DNA from: Paenarthrobacter ilicis
Lineage (GTDB): Bacteria > Actinomycetota > Actinomycetes > Actinomycetales > Micrococcaceae
Length of the DNA: 64,000 nt
Direction: 5' to 3'
NCBI RefSeq assembly: GCF_016907545.1
Contig: NZ_JAFBCD010000001.1
Span: 2,356,001-2,420,000 of the forward strand
The position numbers and the translations under genes were made by a program. This document shows, one piece after another, positions 46,714-57,766 of this stretch. Numbering within the stretch: the stretch's first letter is position 1; the number at the start of each line of letters is the position of its first letter. The notes beneath the pieces are model-generated. The model was not told where the DNA came from. It did no database searches and saw only the letters and a program-made list of their open reading frames with translations.

Positions 46714-48273
46714 CTACGCTTCGGCCGGCTCTTCGTACCGTGGGAAAACCGGCGCCGGAGCAGGGAGCTGGGTACCGGCCAGGAGCGGCGTTGCGATCGC
46801 GGAGAACTGCCTCGCCTCGCCTTCCGGCTGTCCAAGAACCTCAAGGAGCTTCGCGGACGACGCCGGCATCACCGGTTGTGAAAGGATCGCCACAATGCGG
46901 ACAACTTCCAGGGTGACGTACAGCACCGTGTTCATGCGTTCGACGTCGGTCTTTCGCAGTACCCACGGGGCTTGCTCGGCAAAGTAGGCGTTGGTGTCAC
47001 CCAGCACGGTCCAGATGGCCTCGAGGGCGCGGCTGAACTCCTGCTTTTCATAGGCAGAGCGGGCGATGTCCAACAATTTTCCGGCCTGGGCCAACAGGGC
47101 CGTGTCATCGTCCGTGAACGCCGCCGGAGCCGGAACGCGTCCCTCACAGTTCTTTGCCACCATGGAAAGCGAACGCTGCGCCAAATTACCGAAGTTGTTG
47201 GCAAGGTCCGAGTTCATGCGTCCCACGATTGCCTCGTGGTTGTAGTTGCCATCTGCGCCGAAAGGGACTTCCCGGAGGAAGAAGTAGCGGCACTGATCCA
47301 GGCCGTACTGTGCAACAAAGTCCTGCGGGGCCACAACATTGCCCAGCGACTTGGACATCTTCACGCCGTTGTTGGTCAGGAAGCCATGAATCATGACGCG
47401 CCGGGGAAGTTCCAGGCCCGCACTCATGAGGAAAGCCGGCCAGTAGATGGCGTGGAAGCGCGAAATGTCCTTGCCGATCACATGGACATCTGCCGGCCAG
47501 AACTTCTTGAAGGATTCCGATTCCACGTCCGGGTACCCCACGCCGGTGAGGTAGTTGGTCAGCGCGTCCACCCACACATACATGACGTGCTTTTTGTCCC
47601 CGGGTACGGGAACGCCCCAGTCAAAAGTGGTGCGGCTGATGGAGAGGTCTTCCAGTCCGCGCTTGACGAAGCTGATCACCTCGTTGAAGCGGGACTGCGG
47701 GGCACCGAACTCAGGTTGGTCCCCGTACAGGGCCAACAGCTTCTCCTGGTAGTTGGAGAGCCTGAAGAAGTAGCTTTCCTCCGCTGTCCAAGTCACCAAG
47801 GTGTCCGTCTCCTTGGAATAACGGAGCCCGTCCTCCTTCACCACGGTGTCGTCCTCGACGTAGTACGCCTCATCGCGGACGGAGTACCAGCCTTCGTATT
47901 TGGACAGGTAGATGTCGCCGTTGGCTTCCATCTTCTTCCAAATGGCCTGCGAGGCGGCGTGGTGGTCCTGGTCAGTGGTGCGGATAAAGCGATCGTGCGA
48001 GATCCCCAGGTCACGGCTCATCTGCTGGAAGGCAGCCGAGTTACGGTCCGCGAGCTCTTTGGCGGAGATCCCTTCCTTCTCAGCGGACTGCTGCATCTTC
48101 AGTCCGTGCTCGTCCGTCCCGGTCATGAAGAAGACGTCGTGACCGTCAAGGCGCTTGAAACGCGCCATGGCATCAGTTGCAATGACCTCATAAGCGTGGC
48201 CGATGTGCGGCACGCCGTTGGGGTAGCTGATGGCCGTGGTGATGTAGAACGGGGATTTCTCTGGAGACGTCAC
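46714..48273 (-). CDS. metG: Methionine--tRNA ligase
   Basis: MetG charges initiator and elongator tRNA-Met. The 519-residue class I synthetase has the HIGH motif in [15 protein letters not shown] and KMSKS in [12 protein letters not shown]-terminal helical anticodon-binding domain follows; there is no EMAP-like tail, consistent with the short actinobacterial form. The GTG start lies 33 AT-rich bases after the ABC ATPase on the same strand. It could be transcribed with the ABC genes or from its own promoter in that gap. Confidence 0.96.
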   Translation of the reverse strand: MTSPEKSPFYITTAISYPNGVPHIGHAYEVIATDAMARFKRLDGHDVFFMTGTDEHGLKMQQSAEKEGISAKELADRNSAAFQQMSRDLGISHDRFIRTTDQDHHAASQAIWKKMEANGDIYLSKYEGWYSVRDEAYYVEDDTVVKEDGLRYSKETDTLVTWTAEESYFFRLSNYQEKLLALYGDQPEFGAPQSRFNEVISFVKRGLEDLSISRTTFDWGVPVPGDKKHVMYVWVDALTNYLTGVGYPDVESESFKKFWPADVHVIGKDISRFHAIYWPAFLMSAGLELPRRVMIHGFLTNNGVKMSKSLGNVVAPQDFVAQYGLDQCRYFFLREVPFGADGNYNHEAIVGRMNSDLANNFGNLAQRSLSMVAKNCEGRVPAPAAFTDDDTALLAQAGKLLDIARSAYEKQEFSRALEAIWTVLGDTNAYFAEQAPWVLRKTDVERMNTVLYVTLEVVRIVAILSQPVMPASSAKLLEVLGQPEGEARQFSAIATPLLAGTQLPAPAPVFPRYEEPAEA

Positions 48274-48306
48274 TCTAAAAAGTTACCTTTATTCGGTTGA
48301 AACAGC

Positions 48307-49062
48307 TTAGTTAAGTTCGGTCAGCGTATCGCTGAGGCGCACCAGCTCGTGGTCGTGGGAAGCCACCATGACGGCGATGCCATCGCTGGTGGTGTCCTTC
48401 AGGATTCCGATGATGCGATTTGCAGCGGCACGGTCCAGGCTGGCGGTGGGCTCGTCAACCACCAGGACACGGGTACCCAGGATGAGTGCGCGGGCAATGG
48501 CAACACGCTGGCGCTCACCGCCGGAGAGCTGGGCTGGACGGTGCCGCATACGGCGTCCAAGGCCCACCAGGTCAAGGAGGTCCTTCGCCATCTCAGTGCG
48601 CTGTTCCACCTCGCCATCCGGAACCGCGGGAAGCAGCACGTTTTCCAGGGCGCTCATGCCGTCGATCAGGGCACCGCCTTGATCGACGTAACCAATCAGG
48701 GCGCGTCGGCGGTCGGCGATCTCGTCGTCGCCCATGGAGTCCAACGGGACGCCTTCCCAAAAGACCTTGCCCGACGTCGGCAGGGTCAGGCCGGCGCTGA
48801 CGGTCAGGATGCTGGTCTTGCCGGAGCCGCTTCGGCCGGCGATGCAGTGCATCTCCCCCGCGTGCAGGGTGAGGTTGAAGTCGTCCACGACGTCCACCTC
48901 TTCGGCTCCGCCCTTGTCTCCGCCGTAGTGGATGGTGACACGGCTCAGCTCCAACGGAGTGGCATGGTCCGCGGCCCTGACAATGGTGTTGGCGCGGGTC
49001 TGCAGCGACTCTTCCGTGGATTCCGGGGTGGCCGTCAGCTCGGGGTTGAGGTTGTCAGTCAT
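48307..49062 (-). CDS. ABC transporter ATP-binding protein
   Basis: A 251-residue ATPase from ATG 49062 (MTDNLNPEL) with Walker A GRSGSGKT, signature LSGGERQRV and Walker B VLVVDEPTASLD. It is of the FtsX/MacB-type ABC subgroup. The ATG overlaps the permease stop by 4 bases (ATGA), indicating coupled translation. The upstream open frame to 49128 is inside the permease. Confidence 0.92.
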   Translation of the reverse strand: MTDNLNPELTATPESTEESLQTRANTIVRAADHATPLELSRVTIHYGGDKGGAEEVDVVDDFNLTLHAGEMHCIAGRSGSGKTSILTVSAGLTLPTSGKVFWEGVPLDSMGDDEIADRRRALIGYVDQGGALIDGMSALENVLLPAVPDGEVEQRTEMAKDLLDLVGLGRRMRHRPAQLSGGERQRVAIARALILGTRVLVVDEPTASLDRAAANRIIGILKDTTSDGIAVMVASHDHELVRLSDTLTELN

Positions 49063-51869
49063 TTGACTACTTTCGTTGCAATCGGAATCCAGCAAATTAC
49101 GGCCAGCAAACCGGCCAGCCCGGCCCACAAGGCTGCGTAGGGGGCCAGGAGAAGTCCCAGGCCGAGGGCACCCAGGACGCCCAGGGGAAGTGCCACCGTA
49201 CCTACCAAGGCGTTTTCGAAGAAGCGCACTTGGCCGAGCATGTCCGGGTTCCAGCCCATGGCACGCAGGGTCCCCAAGTACTCCCGCTTGGCGTGGAGCT
49301 CAAAGCGTCCGGTGACAAGGGTCAGCAGCAATCCCACCACCACACCGAACACACCCAGGATCACGCTGGGCAGGGCGATGCTGGCGGCAGCCAAACCACT
49401 CAAGGCACTGGCACCAGCGGCCCGGGGAATATCGATCAGCAGTGCGATCAGCGCACCGACCGCAGCGCCGAAGACACCCACGGCGATCGCCAGGGAAATG
49501 GAGTTGAACCGGTTGGTGGTGAGCTGGCGGTTGGCGAAGGTCAGCGGCGAATCCACTGTCACCAAACGCTCGTCGTGCTGGGGTTCCTGGTCAACCACCA
49601 CACGGTGGCGCAACTGCTGTGCGGCCAACAAGGCTGCGGCGCAGTAAATGACCAGCATGGTGGCCGAGACGATGACCGTGGCGATGTTCCAACTCAGCAA
49701 GCTGAGAATAACGCCCGCTGCTGTCAGTGCAGCGGCACCCACGGCGAATTCTTCCAAGACCCACGAGCGGATACGTTTCTGTGTCCATCCCATGGCGCGG
49801 AGAATGCCGGCCTCGGAACGGCGCTGCCGGATGTAACTCACGGTGGAGGCACCGGTCAGCAACGTGGCGCCCAGCAGCGTGAGGAAGAGCAGCGTGATGT
49901 TTGTTCCGGTGAGGGACCCTGAGACGGCATCAGCCGCATCCTGGCGTACCCAGGACTGCTGGACGGTGCCCAGCGGAGACTCCTTGCCGGCGTCGTCCTT
50001 GCTGTATCCGGGAACAAAGATGTTCGCGTCTTCACGGGCTGAACCTGCCACCACGGTGGCTTCCAGTCCAAGCTCCCGGATCTGGGTGGCCAACTTCTCA
50101 ACGTCCGGCTGGGCGGTCTTCCAGTTGCCTGGCGCGCTGGCGCGGACACGGACGGCGTCAATCACGTTGGCGTTGGAGTCATAACCCCGGGCGGCTGCGA
50201 GACCATAGTAATCGGTGATGGCACCGGCGGACTGGCTGACCAGGCCCGTGGCGCTCAACGAAGGCTTGAGGCCCTGGGGGTCAACGTCCTTGCCGTTGGC
50301 GTCTTTGGTGAGGGTCATCGGTGCTGGGTCGTAGCCACCCAACGGCAGCTTGTTCACATCGCCGGCGGCAGACTGCACTGCTGACGGATCGAATGTTCCG
50401 TACACCATGGGCAACGGGGCGGCAGGCTTCTTGCCGGTCTCGAGGTCCTCGCGATACGAGCGCTCGTCAACAGGTTTGCGCTGGGTCTGGTCCACGGCTG
50501 CGCCAAGGGAGGACTTCTCCGGCAGGCGGTTGACCGTCACCCAGTCGCCCGGCGTCGCACTCTTGTCCGAGGCGCCATTGGCGGCCTGGTCACCGTCCTT
50601 GTACTGCGGAGCAGCAGCAAAATCCGCGCTCCACGTGGCGGGGTTGTAGAGGCCTTGGCTGAAGGAGGCAGTGCTTCCCAAAAGCTGGCTGTGGTCGGTG
50701 GAACCCGGCCATTCGAGTGCGAAAGGCGACTTGGAAACGAACGGAAGGTAATCCTTGTCCAGCGAACGCGTCACTGTTCCGACGTCCTTGACAACCTTCC
50801 CGCTGTCATCGAGTTCCTCGATCTTCACCGAGTACTGCAGGTCAAGGGACGTACCGGTGCGGACGATCAGCGGGATGGCCTTGGAATCGTCGGTCAGGAG
50901 ACCGTCGCGCTTGGCCTGCTGGTACTGGGTCATCAAGGGAGCCCAGTATTTTAGCTTGACGCCCAGGAAGTCGGGGCCTTCTTCCAGCTGTTTCATGCTC
51001 AATCCGGTGGTGAACAGGCTTTCGAAGTGGCGGCCAATGGCCCCTGCGTCGCGCGCATCGGCCGGCGGAGCTTTTTCCAGGGGTGCCAGGAAGTCACCGG
51101 CAGAGCCAAGAAGCGCCCGTTCGGCGGCAGGGTCAACGGCGACGACGGATTCGGTCACCTCGGGCGCCATGGGAAGCGCTATTGAGAGATTGAACAGGTT
51201 GTGTTCAGAGCCCAGTGCCGGTGCCGGGAATTTAATGCCGGTCTCCCCCGACGGGCCGGCGATGCGTACGTTGCTTCCGCCGGCTGCCTGCTCCTGGACC
51301 AGGCGGCCCTTGCCCAGGGTGCCTTCGGCGCTGGTCTTGAAGAGTGTCTGCTGGTTGACGCCATCCGAGCTGGTGGCGGAGGCGGTCAGCCGGTACTTCT
51401 TCGGCGTATCACTCAACACGGATTCGGCTGCAGGCCATTTGCCGGCGTCCAGTGCCGATGGATCACCGGCCGTGATGGCACCGGCCAGGCCGGAGTTGTA
51501 GCCCAGGTAGTCCATGGCGTTGAGCTTTGGCGCTTCAAGGTTCTGCGAGACCCGGGACACCAGGCTGATGGGCGCGGCCACGGCCGTTTGTCCCATGGCG
51601 CGGATCTTTTCCAACTGGTCAAAGCTGATGCCGCCCTGGCCGTTGGCGATTTCGGGCTGGATCAGCGCACCACCCTGGCCGTCCTGGGACTGCTCAGGCT
51701 TGGCCTGGACCAGGATGTCGTAGAGTCCCCTGGAGTTCTCATCCACGGTCCGGTTCAGGGCAGCCTGGGACTGACTCTGGACCAGCACGGACAAGCACAT
51801 GGCGACGATCAAAATGGCCGCGGTCAGCAGCAGCACACGGCTTCTGATGAACCTTTGGACGGCGTTCAT
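49059..51869 (-). CDS. FtsX-type ABC transporter permease, large form
   Basis: A 936-residue permease from ATG 51869 (MNAVQRFIRSRV), chosen for AGGGAG about 5 bases upstream. It has one N-terminal membrane segment, a very large extracytoplasmic region (about residues 40-650), and an FtsX domain (VSYIRQRRSEAGILRAMGW coupling helix), with further segments to the end including YLGTLRAMGWNPD. It is coupled to the ATPase gene. The size of the outer domain suggests binding of an extracellular or membrane partner. Substrate unknown. Confidence 0.88.
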   Translation of the reverse strand: MNAVQRFIRSRVLLLTAAILIVAMCLSVLVQSQSQAALNRTVDENSRGLYDILVQAKPEQSQDGQGGALIQPEIANGQGGISFDQLEKIRAMGQTAVAAPISLVSRVSQNLEAPKLNAMDYLGYNSGLAGAITAGDPSALDAGKWPAAESVLSDTPKKYRLTASATSSDGVNQQTLFKTSAEGTLGKGRLVQEQAAGGSNVRIAGPSGETGIKFPAPALGSEHNLFNLSIALPMAPEVTESVVAVDPAAERALLGSAGDFLAPLEKAPPADARDAGAIGRHFESLFTTGLSMKQLEEGPDFLGVKLKYWAPLMTQYQQAKRDGLLTDDSKAIPLIVRTGTSLDLQYSVKIEELDDSGKVVKDVGTVTRSLDKDYLPFVSKSPFALEWPGSTDHSQLLGSTASFSQGLYNPATWSADFAAAPQYKDGDQAANGASDKSATPGDWVTVNRLPEKSSLGAAVDQTQRKPVDERSYREDLETGKKPAAPLPMVYGTFDPSAVQSAAGDVNKLPLGGYDPAPMTLTKDANGKDVDPQGLKPSLSATGLVSQSAGAITDYYGLAAARGYDSNANVIDAVRVRASAPGNWKTAQPDVEKLATQIRELGLEATVVAGSAREDANIFVPGYSKDDAGKESPLGTVQQSWVRQDAADAVSGSLTGTNITLLFLTLLGATLLTGASTVSYIRQRRSEAGILRAMGWTQKRIRSWVLEEFAVGAAALTAAGVILSLLSWNIATVIVSATMLVIYCAAALLAAQQLRHRVVVDQEPQHDERLVTVDSPLTFANRQLTTNRFNSISLAIAVGVFGAAVGALIALLIDIPRAAGASALSGLAAASIALPSVILGVFGVVVGLLLTLVTGRFELHAKREYLGTLRAMGWNPDMLGQVRFFENALVGTVALPLGVLGALGLGLLLAPYAALWAGLAGLLAVICWIPIATKVVK

Positions 51870-52080
51870 TGGGCTCCCTGAGACCTTGATTGCGGGCGCG
51901 CACACATGGTCCGGAAATCCGCGTCAGACGCAAGGGAATACCGGGCTGTATGTGCAAAAAGTTGTGGCCGGCCTGCTGCCGGGTCCGAATCCCGGACCCA
52001 GCCATTGTAAGCAGACCGGCCACTACTGCGTGCCTTGGGGTGTGTCGCAGGCACGTTGACTGAACCGAAGAATCCCGGTG

Positions 52081-53676
52081 CTAGTCCTCCAGGTCCACCT
52101 CACGGACCATGTCAGCACCGATGCCGGCCTTGATGGCTTCCAGCACCTGCTGCGGAACCGAGCTGTCAATGGTCAGGAGGGCCAGTACCTGCCCGCCTTC
52201 GGTCTGGCGGGCCACCTGCATACCGCCGATGTTGATGTTGTTCATGCCCAAAATGTGTCCGATAGTACCAATCACGCCGGGACGGTCAGCGTAGGCCACC
52301 ACCACCAGGTGCTCGCTGATGGGGATTTCGACGTCGTATCCGTTGACGCCCACCAGTTTTTCCACCTGCTTGGGACCGGTCAGGGTTCCGGCCACGGAGA
52401 TCTGCGAGCCGTCGCTGAGCGCACCCCGGATGGTCAGGACGTTGCGGTAGTCCTCAGCATCGGCGGTGGTGATCAATCGGGTGTTGATGCCGCGCTGCTC
52501 GGCAATAACCGGCGCGTTGACGTAGGAAACCTGTTCCGTCACGACGTCGGCGAAGACACCCTTCAGTGCGGCAAGCTCCAGGACCTTGACATCCAGTGCC
52601 GCAATTTCGCCGGCCACTTCAACATCGATCTGGGTCAGGGAAGCGTGGGTCAGAGCGGTGAAAATCCGGCCCAGTTTCTCGATCAGCGGGATTCCGGGCC
52701 GGACATCCTGGGCAATGACGCCACCGGCCACGTTGACGGCGTCAGGAACCAGTTCCCCGGCAAGGGCCAGGCGGACAGACTTGGCTACCGAAACACCGGC
52801 CTTCTCCTGGGCTTCATCGGTTGAGGCTCCAAGGTGCGGGGTCACCACTACGTTGTCGAGGGCAAAGAAGGGAAGGTCGGTGCTGGGCTCCTTGACGAAC
52901 ACGTCAACGCCTGCACCGGCAATCTGGCCCTCCTTCAGAGCGGTGTATAGCGCTTCCTCGTCCACCAGGCCGCCGCGGGCCACGTTGATGACGTAAGCGG
53001 ACTCCTTCATCTTGCGGAAGGCGTCAGCGCCCAGCATGCCAACCGTCTCCGGCGTCTTGGGCATGTGGATGGTGATGAAGTCCGCATTCTCCAAAAGCTC
53101 ATCGAGCGTTACCAGCTTGACGCCCAACTGGGCAGCCCGGGCCGAGGTGATGTAGGGGTCGTAGGCAAGGATCTCGGTTTCGAAGCCCTGCAGGCGTGCC
53201 GCCACGAGGGCGCCGATACGGCCGAGGCCGATGATGCCGATCTTCTTCTCGAAAAGCTCAATGCCTGTGTACTTCGAACGCTTCCACTCACCGTTTTTGA
53301 GGGCAGAACTGGCCTGGGGAATGTGACGGGCCAGGCTCAGGATGTGGCCCACCGTCAGCTCGGCAGCGGAGACGATGTTGGAGGTAGGTGCGTTCACCAC
53401 CATGACGCCGGCCTGGGTCGCGGACTTGATGTCCACGTTGTCCAGTCCAACGCCTGCGCGCGCAATGATCTTCAGGTTCTTCGCGGCAGCGATCGCTTCT
53501 GCGTCCACCTGGGTTGCCGAACGGACCAGGATGGCGTCCACGTCAGCGATTGCGGACAGCAACTGCGCGCGGTCGGCGCCGTCGGTCTGGCGGATTTCGA
53601 AGTCCGGGCCGAGCGCCTCTACGGTGGCGGGCGAAAGTTCCTCAGCGAGGAGGACAACGGGTTTGCTGGCTGACAC
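52081..53676 (-). CDS. serA: D-3-phosphoglycerate dehydrogenase
   Basis: SerA oxidises 3-phosphoglycerate in the first step of serine synthesis. From GTG 53676 it is 531 residues, close to the usual actinobacterial long form. It has an NAD-binding Rossmann domain (GIIGLGRIGALVAARL), the catalytic Asp/His region (NVARGGLVDEEAL, HLGASTDEAQ), an intervening domain and a C-terminal ACT domain (YADRPGVIGTIGHILGMNN) for serine control. AAGGTG lies about 8 bases upstream. It is downstream of ilvC. Confidence 0.96.
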   Translation of the reverse strand: MSASKPVVLLAEELSPATVEALGPDFEIRQTDGADRAQLLSAIADVDAILVRSATQVDAEAIAAAKNLKIIARAGVGLDNVDIKSATQAGVMVVNAPTSNIVSAAELTVGHILSLARHIPQASSALKNGEWKRSKYTGIELFEKKIGIIGLGRIGALVAARLQGFETEILAYDPYITSARAAQLGVKLVTLDELLENADFITIHMPKTPETVGMLGADAFRKMKESAYVINVARGGLVDEEALYTALKEGQIAGAGVDVFVKEPSTDLPFFALDNVVVTPHLGASTDEAQEKAGVSVAKSVRLALAGELVPDAVNVAGGVIAQDVRPGIPLIEKLGRIFTALTHASLTQIDVEVAGEIAALDVKVLELAALKGVFADVVTEQVSYVNAPVIAEQRGINTRLITTADAEDYRNVLTIRGALSDGSQISVAGTLTGPKQVEKLVGVNGYDVEIPISEHLVVVAYADRPGVIGTIGHILGMNNINIGGMQVARQTEGGQVLALLTIDSSVPQQVLEAIKAGIGADMVREVDLED

Positions 53677-53892
53677 GGGGAGGCACCTTACGTTGGACAA
53701 CTTTGGGACATAACTGGACAAGGAGCGGATGCGGGGACCCGGACGCGGCGTCGGGACCAGCCCAGAATATCGAATCCGGGCCCCAATACCTGAGCCGAAG
53801 GTCGATGTTACGGCCGCTGTGGAATCGATGTGAAGAAGTTCACACCAGCGTGGGTCCTGCACATTTGCTGGAGAAACAGGGGTACAACGCCG

Positions 53893-53927
53893 GACGCCCG
53901 CCCGGCTGTGTAGGCCGGACGGGCGTC
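53893..53927 (-). terminator. Hairpin after ilvC
   Basis: Arms 53893-53906 and 53914-53927 pair with one mismatch around a 7-base loop, 29 bases after the ilvC stop on the minus strand. There is no U-tract. It probably separates ilvBNC from serA. Confidence 0.65.
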
Positions 53928-53955
53928 TGCTGCAGTTCTCAAGCCACGGGGGCTA

Positions 53956-55008
<1,053 letters not shown>

Positions 55009-55061
55009 TTAGATATTGATGATGGTGCTGCGGTAGTGGGCACTGCTCACGCAGGCAAGGC

Positions 55062-55574
55062 TCACGCGGAGCGGAGCGCCCTGTCACTCATGGAGCGGGA
55101 TCCCCGTCCAACGGCCAAGGTGCCGGACTGCACTATTTCACGGATGCCGAACGGCTCCAGCACTGACAAGAGTGCTGCGAGCTTTTCCGGAGTACCGGTT
55201 GCCTCAATCACCAACGAGTCTGTGGACACGTCAACAACAGCGGCTCGGAACAGGTCTGCAGCCTGGGTAACCTGCAGACGTGTCGCGGCATCCGCACGTA
55301 CTTTGACCAGGATGTGGTCACGCTGTACGGAAGATTCGGAGGTCAGTTCGACAATTTTGATCACGTTGACCAATTTGTTGAGCTGCTTGGTAACCTGCTC
55401 GATCAGGTCGCCGTCGGCATCGACGACAACCGTCATGCGGGACATGCCGGGAACCTCGGTGGGTCCAACGGCCAGTGAATTGATGTTGAAGGCACGGCGG
55501 GCAAAAAGGCTGGCCACCCGGGTCAGCACGCCGGGCTTGTCTTCGACCAGAACGGACAGTGTGTGGCGGGTCAT
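55062..55574 (-). CDS. ilvN: Acetolactate synthase small (regulatory) subunit
   Basis: The regulatory subunit carries an N-terminal ACT domain (HTLSVLVEDKPGVLTRVASL) that binds valine. The 170-residue protein starts at ATG 55574, 2 bases after the ilvB stop. The C-terminal half (LIEQVTKQLNKLVNVIKI then RADAATRLQVTQAADLF) matches the family. Confidence 0.96.
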   Translation of the reverse strand: MTRHTLSVLVEDKPGVLTRVASLFARRAFNINSLAVGPTEVPGMSRMTVVVDADGDLIEQVTKQLNKLVNVIKIVELTSESSVQRDHILVKVRADAATRLQVTQAADLFRAAVVDVSTDSLVIEATGTPEKLAALLSVLEPFGIREIVQSGTLAVGRGSRSMSDRALRSA

Positions 55575-55576
55575 GT

Positions 55577-57478
55577 CTAGTCCTCCTCTTCCCATTCCGG
55601 GGTCATGTTGCGGGCAACCTGGATCTGGTCATTGCTGACTCCTGCGGGGACCATCGGCCACACCATGGAGTTGGGGCTGACCACGAAGTCGATGACCACG
55701 GGGCGGTCATTGATCTCCAGGGCTTTCTGGATGGTGGCATCGATGTCCTCATCACGCTCACACCGCAGCGCAGCACACCCGTAAGCATCAGCGAGTTTCA
55801 CGAAGTCCGGGATGCGGACGGTGTCGTGGCCCGTGTTCAGATCGGTGTTCGAATAGCGGCCGTCGTAGAACAGGGTCTGCCATTGGCGGACCATGCCCAG
55901 CGAGGAGTTGTTGATGATGGCCACCTTGATGGGGATGTTGTTGATGGCGCAGGTAGCCAGTTCCTGGTTGGTCATCTGGAAGCAGCCGTCGCCGTCGATC
56001 GCCCAGACCACACGGTCCGGCTCCCCCACCTTGGCGCCCATGGCGGCAGGAACCGAGTATCCCATGGTTCCGGCACCGCCGGAGTTCAGCCAAGCGTGCG
56101 GGCGCTCATATTTGATGAACTGGGCAGCCCACATCTGGTGCTGTCCAACACCGGCTACGAACACACCTTCCGGACCTGTCAGTTCACCGATCCGCTTGAT
56201 GACGCGCTGCGGCGCCGTCAGTCCGTCTTCGGGCTCGGTCCAGCCCAGCGGGTAGGTATCCCGGAGGTTGCCCAGGAAGGCCCACCAGGAATCCAGGTCC
56301 GGCGTGCCGGTCTGTTCGAACTGGGTCCTGACGGCTTCCGTCAGTTCAGGAATGATCTCCTTGACCGAGCCCACAATCGGGACATCGGCCGTGCGGTTCT
56401 TGGAGATTTCAGCGGGGTCGATGTCAGCGTGAATGACCTTGGCAAACGGTGCGAATGTCTTGAGGACACCCGTCACGCGGTCGTCAAAACGGGCTCCGAG
56501 CGTAATCAGCAGATCAGCCTGCTGAAGCGCCGTCACCGCAGAAACGGAACCGTGCATTCCGGGCATGCCCACGTGCTGGGGGTGAGAGTCCGGGAAGGCA
56601 CCGCGGGCCATCAGGGTGGTGACCACCGGAGCGCCGGTTGCCAGCGCCAGTTCCATGAGTTCGGCGGACGCGTGTGCTTTGACCACGCCACCACCCACAT
56701 ACAGGACCGGCTTGCGGGACGCCGCAATCAGCTTGGCGGCTTCGCGGACCTGCTTGTTATGGCCTCGGAGAACGGGACGGTAGCCCGGCAGGTCGACTTT
56801 CGGCGGCCAGGAGAACGTCATTTGTCCCACTTGGGCGTCCTTGGCAATATCGACCAGGACGGGACCGGGACGGCCGGTGGACGCGAGGTGGAACGCTTCC
56901 GCCATGACATGGGGAATGTCGTTGGGGTCGGTCACCAGGAACGAGTGCTTGGTGATGGGCATGGTGATGCCCACAATGTCCGCTTCCTGGAAGGCGTCGG
57001 TTCCGATCACCCCGCTGGAGACCTGACCGGTGATGGCCACCATGGGGACGGAGTCCATATGGGCATCCATGATGGCGGTAACGAGGTTGGTGGCGCCGGG
57101 GCCCGAGGTGGCGATGCAAACGCCAACCCGCCCGGTAACCATGGCGTAGCCTTGCGCGGCGTGGCCGGCTCCCTGTTCGTGACGGACCAGGATGTGGTTC
57201 ATACTGGAGGCCATCAAGGGGTCGTAGGTGGGCAGGATCGCGCCACCGGGCAAACCAAAAATATCATCCACGCCGAGTTCTTCGAGCGATCGGACAATTG
57301 CTTGCGAGCCGGTCATCACCGTTGGGGGTACAACGTTGTTCGGCCCAAGGACAGGAGAGAGAGGTGCAGCAGCGTCGACGACGGACTCAGCCGTACGTTC
57401 GACCTTTTCCGGAGCTTTGTAGGCTCCAGCGGACTTTGCAGCCATCAGCGAGGGGCTGATCGGCGATCCTTTGCTCAT
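55577..57478 (-). CDS. ilvB: Acetolactate synthase large (catalytic) subunit
   Basis: IlvB is the ThDP enzyme that condenses two pyruvates, or pyruvate with 2-oxobutyrate. At 633 residues it has the catalytic Glu in [13 protein letters not shown] and the ThDP motif [19 protein letters not shown]. The FAD/quinone-related middle domain is also present. It is preceded by a valine-rich leader peptide and terminator (57522-57640), so transcription is probably attenuated. Its ATG is 43 bases after the terminator. Confidence 0.97.
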   Translation of the reverse strand: MSKGSPISPSLMAAKSAGAYKAPEKVERTAESVVDAAAPLSPVLGPNNVVPPTVMTGSQAIVRSLEELGVDDIFGLPGGAILPTYDPLMASSMNHILVRHEQGAGHAAQGYAMVTGRVGVCIATSGPGATNLVTAIMDAHMDSVPMVAITGQVSSGVIGTDAFQEADIVGITMPITKHSFLVTDPNDIPHVMAEAFHLASTGRPGPVLVDIAKDAQVGQMTFSWPPKVDLPGYRPVLRGHNKQVREAAKLIAASRKPVLYVGGGVVKAHASAELMELALATGAPVVTTLMARGAFPDSHPQHVGMPGMHGSVSAVTALQQADLLITLGARFDDRVTGVLKTFAPFAKVIHADIDPAEISKNRTADVPIVGSVKEIIPELTEAVRTQFEQTGTPDLDSWWAFLGNLRDTYPLGWTEPEDGLTAPQRVIKRIGELTGPEGVFVAGVGQHQMWAAQFIKYERPHAWLNSGGAGTMGYSVPAAMGAKVGEPDRVVWAIDGDGCFQMTNQELATCAINNIPIKVAIINNSSLGMVRQWQTLFYDGRYSNTDLNTGHDTVRIPDFVKLADAYGCAALRCERDEDIDATIQKALEINDRPVVIDFVVSPNSMVWPMVPAGVSNDQIQVARNMTPEWEEED

Positions 57479-57521
57479 CGGACTCTTCCTTAGTGGATCT
57501 TCATTGGTGGGTCTTGGGAAT

Positions 57522-57559
57522 AAAAAAACCCCTCAGCCTTGCGGCTCTTGGAGGGGTTT
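57522..57559 (-). terminator. ilvB attenuator terminator
   Basis: On the minus strand AAACCCCTC pairs with GAGGGGTTT, with an internal AGCC/GGCT pair around GCAA, and seven T residues follow. It lies between the leader peptide stop and ilvB. The leader strand can also form an alternative stem: TTCGTTACC (57571-57579) pairs with GGTAACGAA (57623-57631) and GCGCGTG with CACGCGC. Confidence 0.85.
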
Positions 57560-57586
57560 GCGCGTGACGGTTCGTTACCAGTCGGG

Positions 57587-57640
57587 CTAAGCCACGCGCT
57601 TGGTAAGGACGACGACGCCGACGGTAACGAATGTGATCAT
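57587..57640 (-). CDS. ilv leader peptide (17 residues)
   Basis: ATG 57640 opens MITFVTVGVVVLTKRVA, then TAG. The peptide has six valines, and three in a row (VVV), plus Ile and Leu. It ends 28 bases before the attenuator stem. A GAGAGGGA stretch lies about 11 bases upstream as a ribosome site. This is the classic design of an attenuator sensing branched-chain amino acids, as in ilvBNC of Corynebacterium glutamicum: scarce valyl-tRNA would stall the ribosome and favour antitermination. This is too short for normal gene calling. Confidence 0.85.
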   Translation of the reverse strand: MITFVTVGVVVLTKRVA

Positions 57641-57662
57641 GCGTTCAGTGTTCCCTCTCAGG

Positions 57663-57695
57663 GAGATACGTGTCAATTGACCACTATCGTATCTC
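57663..57695. promoter_or_regulatory. Inverted repeat upstream of the ilv leader
   Basis: GAGATACG (57663-57670) and CGTATCTC (57688-57695) are perfect 8-base arms with a 17-base spacer. It lies 22 bases upstream of the leader-peptide ATG, so it probably overlaps the promoter or transcription start. No clear -35/-10 pair could be chosen. Confidence 0.4.
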
Positions 57696-57766
57696 ACTAT
57701 TTGGACAGCGGTGTCCACGGGCCGGACTCTGCCGGGGCGTTCACCCGGCAGGGTCCAGCACCCCGG

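Noticed and set aside
46972..48300. 442-codon open frame antisense to metG
   Set aside because: metG has HIGH and KMSKS motifs; the antisense frame has no recognisable protein.
55559..57493. 644-codon open frame antisense to ilvB
   Set aside because: ilvB is certain; the antisense translation is His/Gly/Val-rich with no domain, an artefact of codon bias.
57675..57680. TTGACA on the minus strand as the ilv promoter -35
   Set aside because: No -10-like hexamer follows at 16-18 bases, and the leader peptide start would be too close.
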